64,000 nt of DNA from an uncultured Cohaesibacter sp. (GCF_963677725.1 NZ_OY782507.1:186001-250000); one strand, 5' to 3'. Positions 36,225-45,990 are shown, counted from the stretch's first letter. Made by a program: numbers and translations. Notes: generated by a model from the sequence alone, not told the origin.

Positions 36225-37268
36225 TTAGTCGAGGCCATAGGCTGATGCCATTTCGGGGTCTTTTGCCGCGACCTGACGGGCGAGATCGACAATCACCTTG
36301 GCCTGTTTCCAAGTGGCATCATCCTGCATTTTGCCATCAATCATCACTGCGCCGGTGCCGTCCGGCATGGCTTGAAGAATGCGCAGAGCCATTTTGACCT
36401 CGTCGACTTCGGGGCTAAAAACCCGTTTGGCGATGTCGATCTGGGTGGGATGCAACGACCAGGTGCCCATGCAGCCAAGCAGGAAACTGTTCTGGAACTG
36501 GGCTTCGCAGGCCTCAGGATCAGAGAAATCACCAAAGGGGCCGTAAAAGGCTTTCAAACCATGGGCCATGCAGGCATCAACCATTTTGGCCATGGTATAA
36601 TGCCAGAGATCCTGCTGATAAATGGCCCGTGTTTGCCCCTCGGCGGGGTCGGCCAGAACACGATAGCCGGGATGACCGCCACCGACGCGTGTGGTTTTCA
36701 TCCCGCGCGAGGCGGCCAGATCGGCAGGTCCCAGCGAAATACCATGCATGCGCGGGGAGGCTGCGCAAATGGCCTCGACATTGTTGACACCTTCTGCGGT
36801 TTCAAGAATGGCGTGGATCATGATTGGTTTATCGATGTGATGCCGGGCTTCCAATTGCGCCAGCAATTGATCGAGATAATGGATGTCCCATGGTCCTTCA
36901 ACCTTGGGCAACATGATTACATCTAGCTTGTTGCCGACCGCAGAGACGATTTCGGTGATGTCATCAAGCAGCCATGGGGAATTGAGGCAATTGACGCGGG
37001 TCCAGAGGCCGGTCTCGCCAAAGTCATTGTCCTTGGCCATCTGGATGAAGCCAGCGCGGGCGGCTTCTTTCATGTCAGCGGGAATGGCATCTTCCAGATT
37101 GCCGAGCACCACATCAACCTTGGCGATCAGGTCTGGCACCTTGGCCCGCATTTTCTCCACATGCGGAGGGACAAAATGGATCATGCGTTCGACGCGTACG
37201 GGCTTTTCGCGAAACGGAGCCGGCGCGCCAATGGCCAATGGCTTGTAAAAGGCTGATGGTGTTTTCAT
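36225..37268 (-). CDS. HpcH/HpaI-family CoA-ester lyase, malyl-CoA lyase-like
   Basis: The protein has 347 residues, with the start set by GGAGG 8 bases before the ATG at 37268. It is a TIM-barrel lyase of the citrate lyase beta group. LGNLEDAIP holds the conserved metal-region acids, and [16 protein letters not shown] plus [11 protein letters not shown] and [19 protein letters not shown] are close to malyl-CoA / beta-methylmalyl-CoA lyases such as Rhodobacter Mcl1. Such enzymes cleave malyl-CoA to glyoxylate and acetyl-CoA in one-carbon or acetate metabolism. No other pathway genes are nearby. An AEC carrier is divergent from it. The exact substrate is inference. Confidence 0.85.
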   Translation of the reverse strand: MKTPSAFYKPLAIGAPAPFREKPVRVERMIHFVPPHVEKMRAKVPDLIAKVDVVLGNLEDAIPADMKEAARAGFIQMAKDNDFGETGLWTRVNCLNSPWLLDDITEIVSAVGNKLDVIMLPKVEGPWDIHYLDQLLAQLEARHHIDKPIMIHAILETAEGVNNVEAICAASPRMHGISLGPADLAASRGMKTTRVGGGHPGYRVLADPAEGQTRAIYQQDLWHYTMAKMVDACMAHGLKAFYGPFGDFSDPEACEAQFQNSFLLGCMGTWSLHPTQIDIAKRVFSPEVDEVKMALRILQAMPDGTGAVMIDGKMQDDATWKQAKVIVDLARQVAAKDPEMASAYGLD

Positions 37269-37586
37269 GCTGTTATCCTCCCTGTGGCGCGCACCAAGCG
37301 GGTCCTGGATGATTGGGCTCTCTTGATTGTCATTGCTTTGTGCAGCGCATTTATTGTCCCTATTTGCAGCGTAAAATTTGCTGCATTGCAATAAGACTGA
37401 TGGACAACAGAGCTTTGGGATGGAGTGGAAAGGCTAAGGCGCTCGCCATTGATTTTGGTTTGCAAGTTTGAAAAGCTACGGATACACACCTAGTCACGAG
37501 CCACTTGGTTCGCCCTTGGCTTGCTCGCCCGCTTCAGCCCCCGTTGCGATTTTCACTCCAGTATTCAAGTTCAAGACGAGACATCC
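37269..37586. other. divergent intergenic region between lyase and AEC carrier
   Basis: These 318 bases contain no supported gene. In-frame extensions of both flanking genes enter it but lack ribosome sites. Promoters for both must lie here; I could not identify clear boxes or a palindromic operator. Confidence 0.4.
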
Positions 37587-38537
37587 ATGAGCGACCTGTT
37601 CACATTGGCCTTGCCCTTTTTCGGGCTTATCTTTCTGGGCTTTCTGTCTGGCAAGATTACCAGTTTGCCGGAGGGTGGATTGGCGTGGCTGAACTTTTTC
37701 GTCGTCTATATTGCCTTGCCTGCTCTGTTCTTTCGGCTGATTTCGCAGACACCACTTGAGGAGTTGACCAACTGGAGCTTCGTGGTGGCCACTACGGTGA
37801 CCACCTGCATTGTCTTCATGCTGGCCTTTGCGTTTGGCTTGTGGAAGACCAAGGGCAATATGGCGGAAGCCACCATTCAGGGATTGGCGGGGTCTTATTC
37901 CAACATCGGTTATATGGGGCCGGGTCTGACGCTTGCTGCGCTTGGTCCTGAGGCGACTGTGCCAACGGCGCTGATCTTCTGTTTTGATTCGCTATTGCTC
38001 TTCACCCTGATCCCGATTTTCATGGCCTTGAGTGGGACAGATGAGAAAAGCGGGCCCGATTTGGCATTCTATGTGTTGAAGAAGGTCTTCCTGCATCCCT
38101 TTATCATTGCCACCATATTGGGCGTGTTGGCAGCAGCCATCCATTTTGAGCCACCGGGCTGGATTGCAGAAATGTTGAGGATCCTGTCCGGAGCGGCGGC
38201 TCCTTGTGCACTCTTTGCGATGGGGGTGGCGGTCGCCTTGCGAAAGGTTCGGCGCATTCCAGGGGAATTGTCGGTGCTGTTGCCAATCAAGCTGGTGTTG
38301 CATCCGATGTTGCTGTTTGTGCTGCTTGGCTTTTTGGGGACCGTGCCGGAGGTGTGGATCAAGACGGCGATCCTGATGGCCTGTTTGCCGCCAGCGGCTA
38401 ATGTCTTCATCGTTGCCCATCAATATGATGTCTATGTCGAGCGGGCTTCAAGCACAGTGATGATCGGCACTCTGGTTTCGGTGGTGACCGTGACGTTCTT
38501 CCTCTACCTTATCACACAGAATATATTGCCCTTCTGA
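37587..38537 (+). CDS. AEC (auxin efflux carrier) family transporter
   Basis: This 316-residue integral membrane protein has about ten helices in two inverted halves. Family marks are FGLIFLGFLSGK at the start, FVVYIALPALFFRLI, SYSNIGYMGPGL (the polar break in the fourth helix) and a late ACLPPAANVFIVA. Bacterial members transport organic acids such as malate or malonate. Divergence from a malyl-CoA-lyase-like gene would fit that, but this is inference. The ATG at 37587 is preferred to 37521 because the protein then begins at the first helix. Confidence 0.88.
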   Translation: MSDLFTLALPFFGLIFLGFLSGKITSLPEGGLAWLNFFVVYIALPALFFRLISQTPLEELTNWSFVVATTVTTCIVFMLAFAFGLWKTKGNMAEATIQGLAGSYSNIGYMGPGLTLAALGPEATVPTALIFCFDSLLLFTLIPIFMALSGTDEKSGPDLAFYVLKKVFLHPFIIATILGVLAAAIHFEPPGWIAEMLRILSGAAAPCALFAMGVAVALRKVRRIPGELSVLLPIKLVLHPMLLFVLLGFLGTVPEVWIKTAILMACLPPAANVFIVAHQYDVYVERASSTVMIGTLVSVVTVTFFLYLITQNILPF

Positions 38538-38546
38538 GCGAAAGGC

Positions 38547-39776
38547 TCAGCTGTCACTCACGCCACCGACCGAGCCAATACGGTTTGGGGCATCCAGCCC
38601 CGCTTTCATCATGAAGCGGCGGAAGGAAGGCACCATGTTGGCGAGGGCCAAACCGGCGGTCCGGGCACCCTGTCCAAAAGGCAGCGAGGATAATAGTGAC
38701 ATATTGAGCATGTGGACGCCTGCTGTGCGCGACCAGATGTCAGCCCGGCGTGAGCGGTCATAGGCGGTAAGGATCTTCTCGGAGCCTGCGTCCTTGAGGC
38801 CATCGGGGCCCATATCGTCGATGACATCGGCCAAAGCCTCAATATCGCGCAGGCTGAGATTGAGGCCTTGGGCGCCTATTGGCGGGAAGACATGGGCGCT
38901 TTCGGCAATCAGAGCCGCACGAGGGCCGCAAAAGCCCTTGGCGACCATGCCTGCGAGCGGGAAAACCTGCGGGTCGGTGAGGATTTCGAATGCGCCATAG
39001 ATGGAATGGGCCCGGCGTTCGAGCTCCAAAGCCAGCGCGTCGTGGCTCATCTCTTTCAGCTCGGTTGCTGTTTGCGGTGTGACCACGCAGACAAGGCTTG
39101 ATGTATAGCCGTCCTGATAGGGCACCAAGGTAAAGGGACCGGTCTTGGTGTGGAATTCGGTCGAGCAATTGTTGTGCGGGGTCGTTGAGTGGCGCAGATT
39201 GAGCACGAAAGCAGCCTGCGGATAGGCCCATTTGCGCATCTCTATATTGGCTGCTTCCTTGACCCGCGACTGGCGACCGTCTGCCGCGATGGCCAGCTTT
39301 GCCTGCCAGACAGAGCCATCCTGCATGGTGATGAGGGCATGGTCATCTTCCAACGCGACTGAAGAGGCAAATTGTTGATCTTCGATCAGGTTGTCTCGTG
39401 CTCCGTCGAGACCAGCATGCAGAGCTGATACCAGTTTGTTGTTGTCGATATTGTAGCCAAAGGCTTCCAGTCCGATTTCAGAGCTGTCAAATTCGGTCGT
39501 TGGCGCGCGAAGCAGGCGGCCGGTGTCATCGATCAGCCGCATGACGCGCAGGGCCTGTCCTTCGGCCTTGACCGCTTGCCAAAGGCCGAGGCGTTCGAGA
39601 TAGGAGACCGAGCTGCCGAGCAGGGCGGTGGTGCGGCCATCCTTACCGCTATGGGCCGGGCCTATCAGAACCGTGCGAAGACCAAGCTTTGCCATCTGAA
39701 TGGCTGCGACATGGCCCGCCGGGCCACTGCCAACGACGGCAACATCCACTCGTTTGATCGCCTGATTGTCCTGCAT
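38547..39776 (-). CDS. UbiH/UbiF-family FAD-dependent hydroxylase
   Basis: The 409-residue flavoprotein monooxygenase is of the ubiquinone-hydroxylase type. The dinucleotide-binding G-x-G-x-x-G is VVGSGPAG at residues 15-21. The second FAD motif reads IAADGRQS. The third region, PPIGAQGLNLSLRD, is typical of UbiH proteins, but the G-D that usually precedes it (LIGDAAH) is A-E here (LIAESAH). Such enzymes hydroxylate the ring during ubiquinone synthesis; which position cannot be told. It converges on the AEC gene with 9 bases between. Confidence 0.87.
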   Translation of the reverse strand: MQDNQAIKRVDVAVVGSGPAGHVAAIQMAKLGLRTVLIGPAHSGKDGRTTALLGSSVSYLERLGLWQAVKAEGQALRVMRLIDDTGRLLRAPTTEFDSSEIGLEAFGYNIDNNKLVSALHAGLDGARDNLIEDQQFASSVALEDDHALITMQDGSVWQAKLAIAADGRQSRVKEAANIEMRKWAYPQAAFVLNLRHSTTPHNNCSTEFHTKTGPFTLVPYQDGYTSSLVCVVTPQTATELKEMSHDALALELERRAHSIYGAFEILTDPQVFPLAGMVAKGFCGPRAALIAESAHVFPPIGAQGLNLSLRDIEALADVIDDMGPDGLKDAGSEKILTAYDRSRRADIWSRTAGVHMLNMSLLSSLPFGQGARTAGLALANMVPSFRRFMMKAGLDAPNRIGSVGGVSDS

Positions 39777-40006
39777 CGCTTACCTCAACCTGTTTGACGT
39801 CAAAGGCTTATCGCCTTTGTCATGCTCATAACCTGCCCTTGGTTCAAGTTCCACCCCTCAATAGGCCTTATTCGATGGAACGACAAGGAAGGACTTGTGA
39901 CAGAATAGCGCATGACAATGCCGGATATATGGGTTACTTCTGATCCGAGCCATGGCCCGGTCCTGACCGCGCGCCTCATATTCCTACGCACGGACTTTGG
40001 ACCAAG

Positions 40007-41002
40007 ATGAGTTTTCTCGGTGCTTTTTTCGATACCAGCAGCTCGCGCCAATTGCAGGACCAAATGCGCCGCTTTTGCGCAGAGCATCCAGAGCTGGCAG
40101 CCGCTGAAACCAAGCCTCGCATCCTGTTGTTTGTGGCCATTGCGGTCGCGTCGCTGTTTGCATGGTTCTATCTGTTTGCCATGGTCGTTGATATGGCGCC
40201 GGACATGGACATGCGCTCGCTGGGGCCGGGCATGTCTGCCTTCAATGTCTTTAATGGCTTTGAGAGTCTGGATGCGACCACGCGGGCTTTCATTGCGGCG
40301 GTCTGTGCACCCTCTGCAGCGCTTGGCCATTTTGGCATGCCGGGGCAGGGTGCCTGGGGTTTGCAAGACCTCTCCATCGTCTTTGCCATGTGGGTGATGA
40401 TGGCGATTGCCATGATGCTGCCTACGGCAGCACCGATCCTTAAGAGCTATGCTGCAGTTCAAGAAGCCAAGGGGCGCAAGGCGGGCTTCTTGTCGATCCT
40501 GTTGTTGGCGCTTGGCTATCTGACCATCTGGGTCGGCTTTGCCTTGATCGCCACATTGGCCCAGTGGGGCCTGACCGAAATTCAGACGATGTCGCCGGTT
40601 ATGGCGCCCGCTTCAATGGTTTTTTCGGGCTCAACGCTGTTATTGGCGGGTTTTTATCAGTTCACCGCAGCAAAACAGGCTTGCCTTCTGCGCTGCCAAC
40701 TGCCATTCCCCTACTTTAACAGACGCAGCGAGACGGGATTCTTTCGCACGCGCGCCGGGTCGTTTGTGATGGGGCTTGAGCAGGGCATGTTCTGCACGGG
40801 CTGCACATGGGCGCTAATGGCTGTGATGTTTGCCGTTGGTGTGATGAATATCATCTGGATGGCCATCCTTGGCTTCCTGATGGGGATTGAGAAGGTCGTT
40901 CCGAACCCTTGGGTGACAAGGGGAATCGGGATCTTCCTAATTGCATGGGGCCTGTTGGTTCTTTCGATTTCGCCTGCGGGGCGTACGATTTTGGGACTAT
41001 AG
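40007..41002 (+). CDS. DUF2182 family membrane protein
   Basis: The 331-residue protein has about seven hydrophobic helices. It shows the DUF2182 signature: MWVMMAIAMMLPTAAP in the middle, the K-x-x-C-L-x-x-C pair in KQACLLRCQ, and a GMFCTGCTWALM segment. The conserved cysteines and methionines have led the family to be called predicted metal-binding, with no proven function. pcs and terC follow in the same direction with gaps of 118 and 89 bases. Confidence 0.88.
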   Translation: MSFLGAFFDTSSSRQLQDQMRRFCAEHPELAAAETKPRILLFVAIAVASLFAWFYLFAMVVDMAPDMDMRSLGPGMSAFNVFNGFESLDATTRAFIAAVCAPSAALGHFGMPGQGAWGLQDLSIVFAMWVMMAIAMMLPTAAPILKSYAAVQEAKGRKAGFLSILLLALGYLTIWVGFALIATLAQWGLTEIQTMSPVMAPASMVFSGSTLLLAGFYQFTAAKQACLLRCQLPFPYFNRRSETGFFRTRAGSFVMGLEQGMFCTGCTWALMAVMFAVGVMNIIWMAILGFLMGIEKVVPNPWVTRGIGIFLIAWGLLVLSISPAGRTILGL

Positions 41003-41120
41003 ACCTGTTCGGGATCAGCCTTTGATCGCTGATTGATGACCATCTGACCGGCGTCAGGGCATGGCTGACCAATTTGCCTTGATGTCCGAAAGTGGCGGTT
41101 CGATATAAGAAGCAAGACAA

Positions 41121-41816
41121 ATGAACAAATTTCTAGCCTTTCTCATCCATATCCTGACCGCATCTGGCGGGATTTTTGCTCTGTTGGCGCTGGTTGCGGC
41201 TGCCGATAGACAGTGGATGGATATGTTTTTCTGGCTGTTTGTCGCGCAGCTGGTCGACGGCGTTGATGGTCCATTGGCGCGCCGGTTCAAGGTGATTGAA
41301 ACCTTGCCCAACTGGAGCGGTGACAGTCTGGATTTCGTCATCGATTATGCGACCTATGTGTTCATTCCGGCCTTTGCTCTGGCGCGGGCGGATCTGTTGC
41401 CTGCACCGCTCGATCTGATCGCGGCGAGCGTTATCATTGTTACCGGTGGGCTGTATTTTGCTGATGACCGGATGAAGACCGAATCCAAAGCCTTCCGCGG
41501 TTTCCCTGCCGTTTGGAACGGGGCCTTGTTTTATCTGTTCCTCTGGACTCCTGGCCCCATTCTGGGCATGGGCATGGTGGTATTTCTGGCGATCGCCCAG
41601 TTTGTACCAGTTGAGTTTATCCATCCTGTGCGGGTCAAGGAGTTTCGTCCCTTCACCCTTGGTGTGGTTGCGGTCTGGGCAGTCTTTGCGCTGCATGTGA
41701 TTTTGAATAATATGCAGGTCAATCATCTCGACCAGATCGTGTTGACGACGACGGGGTTATATTTCTTCGCCATCGGTGCGTTTTTGCATTATCGCCGAAA
41801 CAAGATACGGAACTGA
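41121..41816 (+). CDS. pcs: phosphatidylcholine synthase
   Basis: Pcs condenses CDP-diacylglycerol with choline to make phosphatidylcholine in one step, a membrane route found mainly in alphaproteobacteria. The 231-residue protein has about seven helices. Its CDP-alcohol phosphotransferase motif reads D49-G50-x2-A53-R54, then G67-x3-D71-x3-D75. The 12-residue spacer in place of the usual 8 is what I recall for Pcs enzymes. Choline uptake genes are not in the window. Confidence 0.93.
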   Translation: MNKFLAFLIHILTASGGIFALLALVAAADRQWMDMFFWLFVAQLVDGVDGPLARRFKVIETLPNWSGDSLDFVIDYATYVFIPAFALARADLLPAPLDLIAASVIIVTGGLYFADDRMKTESKAFRGFPAVWNGALFYLFLWTPGPILGMGMVVFLAIAQFVPVEFIHPVRVKEFRPFTLGVVAVWAVFALHVILNNMQVNHLDQIVLTTTGLYFFAIGAFLHYRRNKIRN

Positions 41817-41905
41817 TCCGCCGTCTTTGCGTTTTGCCTCGATAGGTGGTGGTGTTTGTCACAGATGGCCACTTTTGACTGGCATGCCAAACGAGAAGGC
41901 GAGAA

Positions 41906-42679
41906 ATGTTTCCTGATTTGATGGATCCCACCATTCTAGCAAGCCTCTTGACCCTGACTGCGATGGAAATCGTACTCGGTATCGATAATGTGGTTTTCAT
42001 CTCGGTGCTGGTCAGCAAACTGCCCGCAACCATGGCAAAACGCGCCCGAGCAATCGGGATTTTGCTGGCGCTTCTGTTCCGGATCGGGCTGCTGTTTGCA
42101 CTCACATGGCTAATAGGGCTGACAAAGCCTGTCTTCACACTGTTTGATCACGGTGTTTCTTGGCGCGATCTGATCATGATTGTGGGCGGTCTGTTTCTCA
42201 TCTACAAGGCAATGTCGGAAATTCATCTGGAGCTTGAATTTACCGATGAGGACGAAACCAAAATCCGCACAGGGCCTGCCGAATATGTGTTCGGCGCTGC
42301 GATTGCGCAGATCATCATTATCGACCTTGTTTTTTCCATCGATTCCATCGTCACCGCGATTGGTATGGCCGAGCATGTGGAAGTGATGATCGCGGCGATG
42401 GTCATTGCCATGATTGTGATGTATGCGGCGTCCGGGCCGATTTCCCGTTTCATCGAGAAGCATCAGACGACCAAGATGCTGGCATTGTCTTTCCTGATGC
42501 TGATCGGTTTTGCGCTAATTGGCGACGGCATCGGCTTCCATGTGCCCAAGGGGTACATTTATGCCATGATGGGATTCTCGGTGGTGGTCGAGTTTCTCAA
42601 CATCATCGCCCTTGATGTCAGCCGTCGGCGGAAACTGGCTCGGTTGAAAGAAGCAGAGGCGGATGCAGAGGGAGCATGA
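41906..42679 (+). CDS. TerC family integral membrane protein
   Basis: This 257-residue protein has seven predicted helices. Family marks are MEIVLGIDNVVFISVL near the N terminus and DLVFSIDSIVTAIGM in the middle, each with an in-membrane acidic residue. TerC/Alx proteins have been tied to tellurite resistance and, more recently, manganese export and metalation of secreted enzymes. The mntH/mntR pair 16 kb away shows manganese matters in this organism, but no link is shown. A short acidic tail ends the protein. Confidence 0.92.
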   Translation: MFPDLMDPTILASLLTLTAMEIVLGIDNVVFISVLVSKLPATMAKRARAIGILLALLFRIGLLFALTWLIGLTKPVFTLFDHGVSWRDLIMIVGGLFLIYKAMSEIHLELEFTDEDETKIRTGPAEYVFGAAIAQIIIIDLVFSIDSIVTAIGMAEHVEVMIAAMVIAMIVMYAASGPISRFIEKHQTTKMLALSFLMLIGFALIGDGIGFHVPKGYIYAMMGFSVVVEFLNIIALDVSRRRKLARLKEAEADAEGA

Positions 42680-42967
42680 TGGCCGGATTATCCCGCATAG
42701 GTGTGCCTCTTGCCGCGTTGCTACCCTCCAAATGGCCTCTTTCTTGATTGAGTGACGTGAAATAAATGCGCAAAAATTGCTCCTCATTGGTCTGACAAGC
42801 GCAAATGCGGTGCACAAATCTTGTTTCACCCTTCCGAATGTGCCAATCTCTCTTGAGAGCAATTTCAAGGACTTCGGTCCGAAAAACTGCGTTTTTATCC
42901 TGACCGACCGCGTTTGACGGCAATCTGGTTCTTCATGAGGATTGTCATCAAGCATGGTTGAGCCCAA

Positions 42968-43906
42968 TTGTTGTGGAGCAGACCCCTGGATCGCGCACGT
43001 CTTCTTTATTCCCCCGCCATGCGGTACTTTGCGGCCGTCGCCGAACATGGTGCCATCCGGGCCGCCAGCCGTGAACTCAATGTTGCATCTTCTGCGGTCA
43101 ATCGTCAGATCCTGTGGCTTGAGGAAAGCCTTGGCGTTCCCTTGTTCGAGCGGGTAGGGCGCAGGCTGCAATTGTCCCCTGCGGGCGATATCCTGCTGCG
43201 CCATGTGACGCAGGTGTTGCGGGATTTCGAGCAGACCTCAAGCGAGCTGGATGCCCTCAAGGGGTTGAAGCGCGGTATCGTTCGGATTGCCAGCGTTGAA
43301 AGCGTGGCGACAGAGTTGCTGTCCGATCTGGCAGCGTCATTTGGCAAGACCTATCCGGACATTCAACTGCGGATCACGGTGACCCATTCGGACAAGATCG
43401 CGCGTCTGGTGACCGATTCTGATGCGGATATCGGCTTCACTTTTGATCCGCCTGATGATGATCTGCTGGCCGTGAATTACTCTCATCCTTTTGAAATTGG
43501 CGCGGTCGCAACGCGGGATCATCCGTTGGTCAATCGGAGCGCTTGCGCCTTTGCCGATTGTCTGGACTATCCGATCATTCTACCATCGAAGGGCCTGTCC
43601 TTGCGCACGGCGCTTGATCGTCTGCTGGGCGAGTCGGATAAGGATGCATCGGTGTTTGCCGAGGTCAGCACTTTGCAAATGATGCGTCGATTGACGGCAC
43701 GCGGGCTTGGTATCTGTTTCCAGACCCGGATTGGCCTCAAGGACAATCTTGATCATTCGGATCTGCAATTCGTACCGCTGTCTGACGAACAATTGCAGCA
43801 TAATACCTTGTCGATCGTCACTCATCAGCAGCGGCAACTGAAACTGGCTCCCGCAATGTTTCTCAACCATGCACGACAATTCTTCGTCGAGCAGTTCAAC
43901 GGCTGA
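42968..43906 (+). CDS. LysR family transcriptional regulator
   Basis: The protein has about 312 residues. A winged helix-turn-helix at the N terminus (MRYFAAVAEHGAIRAASREL, then VNRQILWLEESLG) is followed by a type-2 periplasmic-binding-like effector domain from about 100. The start is unclear: the ATG at 43019 would cut into the first helix of the DNA-binding domain, so I favour TTG at 42968, though no strong ribosome site is present. The target is unknown. terC lies upstream in the same direction, and the BMP transporter operon begins 495 bases downstream. Confidence 0.85.
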   Translation: MLWSRPLDRARLLYSPAMRYFAAVAEHGAIRAASRELNVASSAVNRQILWLEESLGVPLFERVGRRLQLSPAGDILLRHVTQVLRDFEQTSSELDALKGLKRGIVRIASVESVATELLSDLAASFGKTYPDIQLRITVTHSDKIARLVTDSDADIGFTFDPPDDDLLAVNYSHPFEIGAVATRDHPLVNRSACAFADCLDYPIILPSKGLSLRTALDRLLGESDKDASVFAEVSTLQMMRRLTARGLGICFQTRIGLKDNLDHSDLQFVPLSDEQLQHNTLSIVTHQQRQLKLAPAMFLNHARQFFVEQFNG

Positions 43907-44251
43907 CCGATTGTCTGCGGTTCTTCTTCAATTCAAAGCTTTTCGCAAGCGGATCAGGATTGCTGGTTCGCTTGTGTCGTTTTGGACTGGCGAGGTCGCT
44001 GGTGGTGCGGGTTAGAGTGGTCCGTACAAGCCCTTATTTTCAAACAACTTTTATCATATTGACTCGATTTTCATGAATTCCCTGAAAATGTTTCAGTCTC
44101 TTTTGGTTATCAATCAAATAGACATTGATCACGATATGTGCACACTGCGAATGGTTGCCTCAATAAGTGTCTGATTTTTGCTGATAATGGGCAACATTTT
44201 TGCAGGTTACCGTGACTTCCGTATAGATTGTCGGAGGAATGTAACTTAAAC
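43907..44251. other. upstream region of the BMP transporter operon
   Basis: These 345 A/T-rich bases hold no long gene. The operon promoter should be here. A TTGACT at 44059-44064 has only CTGAAA 17 bases later, so I do not call it. I looked for a purine-riboswitch-like core and did not see one. GGAGGA at 44233-44238 precedes the short ORF described next. Confidence 0.4.
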
Positions 44252-44404
44252 ATGGACAGGAATTTGGCGGTGATCGGATCGATGCATTTTGTCCGGTTTG
44301 CCTTGGGTCGGGACTTGAAGCTGAGCTGCGGATTGCAAGATCAATCTGGTTGTCTTGGCGATCATGAGCCCCATAAAGAATTTCATGAAGACAGGCGAAC
44401 ATGA
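44252..44404 (+). CDS. possible 50-residue leader ORF coupled to the ABC ATPase
   Basis: An ATG at 44252 opens 50 codons whose TGA (44402-44404) overlaps the ATG of the ABC ATPase gene in the sequence ATGA, the classic translational-coupling arrangement. GGAGGA lies 13 bases before the start, a little far. The peptide is charged with a few cysteines and matches nothing I know. The ATPase gene itself has only a weak ribosome site (ACAGGCG), which would make coupling useful. It may also be chance. Confidence 0.3.
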   Translation: MDRNLAVIGSMHFVRFALGRDLKLSCGLQDQSGCLGDHEPHKEFHEDRRT

Positions 44405-45990
44405 CAGCCGTCCCTTTACTTCAAGCCAAGGGTCTGACCAAGGCATTTGGCACATTGTTGGCAAACGACTCTGTTGACCTTCTGGTGCAGCCCGGCGAAA
44501 TTCACGCTCTGCTGGGCGAGAATGGCGCAGGCAAATCCACTCTGGTCAAAATGCTCTATGGCTCTTTAGAGCCGACAGCAGGCGAGATTTACTGGAAGGG
44601 TGAGGCGGTGCGCCTGTCTGACCCGGCCCATGCGCGCAAGCTGGGTATCGGTATGGTTTTCCAGCATTTTTCCCTGTTTGATAGCCTGACCGTGGTTGAG
44701 AATATCGCTCTTGCCTTGCCCAAGGGGCAGAAAATGAGTGTTCTGGCCAAGCGCGTGGAGCAGGTGAGCATTGAATATGGCCTGCCGCTCAAAGCTGACA
44801 ATCTGGTCGCGGATCTCTCTGTGGGCGAACGCCAGCGGATCGAGATTGTGCGCTGCCTGTTGCAGGATCCCCAACTGATCATCATGGACGAGCCAACCTC
44901 TGTCTTGACGCCGCAGGAAGCCGAATTGTTGTTTGAAACCCTTTACCGGTTGGCCAAGGAAGGACGCTCGATCCTTTATATCAGCCATCGGCTGGAGGAA
45001 GTAAAGCGGATGTGCGATACCGCTACCATCTTGCGCCATGGCAAATTGGTGGCCCATTGCACGCCATCGGAAGAAACCGCCTCTTCGCTGGCAACCCTGA
45101 TGGTTGGCACCAACGTCAAACCGGTTGAGCGCGACACGCCGGACCTTACGGATGCACCGGTAAAGCTGCGGCTTGATCATCTCGATCTCTTGCCCGAGGG
45201 GCCGTTCTCGGTCGAGCTGAAGGGTATCTGCCTTGATGTCAAAGGCGGGGAAGTGGTGGCGATTGCCGGTGTGGCAGGCAACGGACAATCGGAATTGTTT
45301 GATGCCATCTCTGGCGAGCGTGATAGTGCAGCGGGCGCGGTGGTGATCAACGATGAGCCGGTCGGTCACAAGGGCGTGACGGTGCGGCGGAATCTGGGTG
45401 CGGCCTTTGTGCCTGAAGAGCGGCTTGGACATGCCGCCGTGCCGGGGCTTTCGCTGTCTGAGAATGTGCTGTTGACCCGTCATGGGTCCGACAAGCCGCT
45501 GACGCGCAATGGCGTCTTCATCAAGCGCACCAGAGCAGGCAAGATCGGACATCGTATTTCCGAGACCTTTGACGTGCGCAAAGGCGAGGAGGATCCCAAT
45601 GCGGGCAGTTTGTCCGGTGGCAATTTGCAGAAATTTGTTGTTGGCCGCGAGATTGATCGCGGACCAAGTGTGCTGGTGGTTTCTCAGCCGACTTGGGGCG
45701 TTGACGCCGGTGCTGCCTCGCTCATTCGCCAGTCTTTGCTCGATCTTGCCCGTGCTGGTGCTGCCGTGCTGGTCATTTCGCAGGACCTCGATGAGATTTT
45801 CGAAGTGGCAGACCGGATCGCGGTGATCAATGAAGGAACCTTGTCGATTGCTGAGCCTGTCGAGACCATGACGCTGGAGCGGATCGGTTTGTTGATGGGC
45901 GGTGTCCACGGCGCTGATCCGAACATGCTGGATGTCGGTGTCATTTCCAATGAAAAGACCTCTGAAGCGGGAGGCTCCCATGCGTCTTGA
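44401..45990 (+). CDS. ABC transporter ATP-binding protein, nucleoside/BMP type
   Basis: This 529-residue protein has two fused nucleotide-binding domains, as in RbsA and YufO. The first is canonical: Walker A GENGAGKST near 40-48, signature LSVGERQRIEI, and Walker B LIIMDEPTS. The second has the usual relaxed Walker A (GVAGNGQSEL), signature LSGGNLQKFVVGREI, and Walker B VLVVSQPTWGVD. It energises the two permeases downstream. The stop overlaps the next gene by 11 bases. Substrates of related systems are purine nucleosides. Confidence 0.95.
   Translation: MTAVPLLQAKGLTKAFGTLLANDSVDLLVQPGEIHALLGENGAGKSTLVKMLYGSLEPTAGEIYWKGEAVRLSDPAHARKLGIGMVFQHFSLFDSLTVVENIALALPKGQKMSVLAKRVEQVSIEYGLPLKADNLVADLSVGERQRIEIVRCLLQDPQLIIMDEPTSVLTPQEAELLFETLYRLAKEGRSILYISHRLEEVKRMCDTATILRHGKLVAHCTPSEETASSLATLMVGTNVKPVERDTPDLTDAPVKLRLDHLDLLPEGPFSVELKGICLDVKGGEVVAIAGVAGNGQSELFDAISGERDSAAGAVVINDEPVGHKGVTVRRNLGAAFVPEERLGHAAVPGLSLSENVLLTRHGSDKPLTRNGVFIKRTRAGKIGHRISETFDVRKGEEDPNAGSLSGGNLQKFVVGREIDRGPSVLVVSQPTWGVDAGAASLIRQSLLDLARAGAAVLVISQDLDEIFEVADRIAVINEGTLSIAEPVETMTLERIGLLMGGVHGADPNMLDVGVISNEKTSEAGGSHAS

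Noticed and set aside
35805..36245. 146-codon rightward open frame in the hspQ-mcl spacer
   Set aside because: It overlaps the hspQ start and inverted repeats, has no ribosome site and a low-complexity composition.
42954..43019. ATG at 42954 and ATG at 43019 as LysR starts
   Set aside because: The first is out of frame. The second would remove part of the first DNA-binding helix.
43907..44400. Purine-type riboswitch before the nucleoside transporter operon
   Set aside because: I looked for the conserved three-way-junction core and did not see it.
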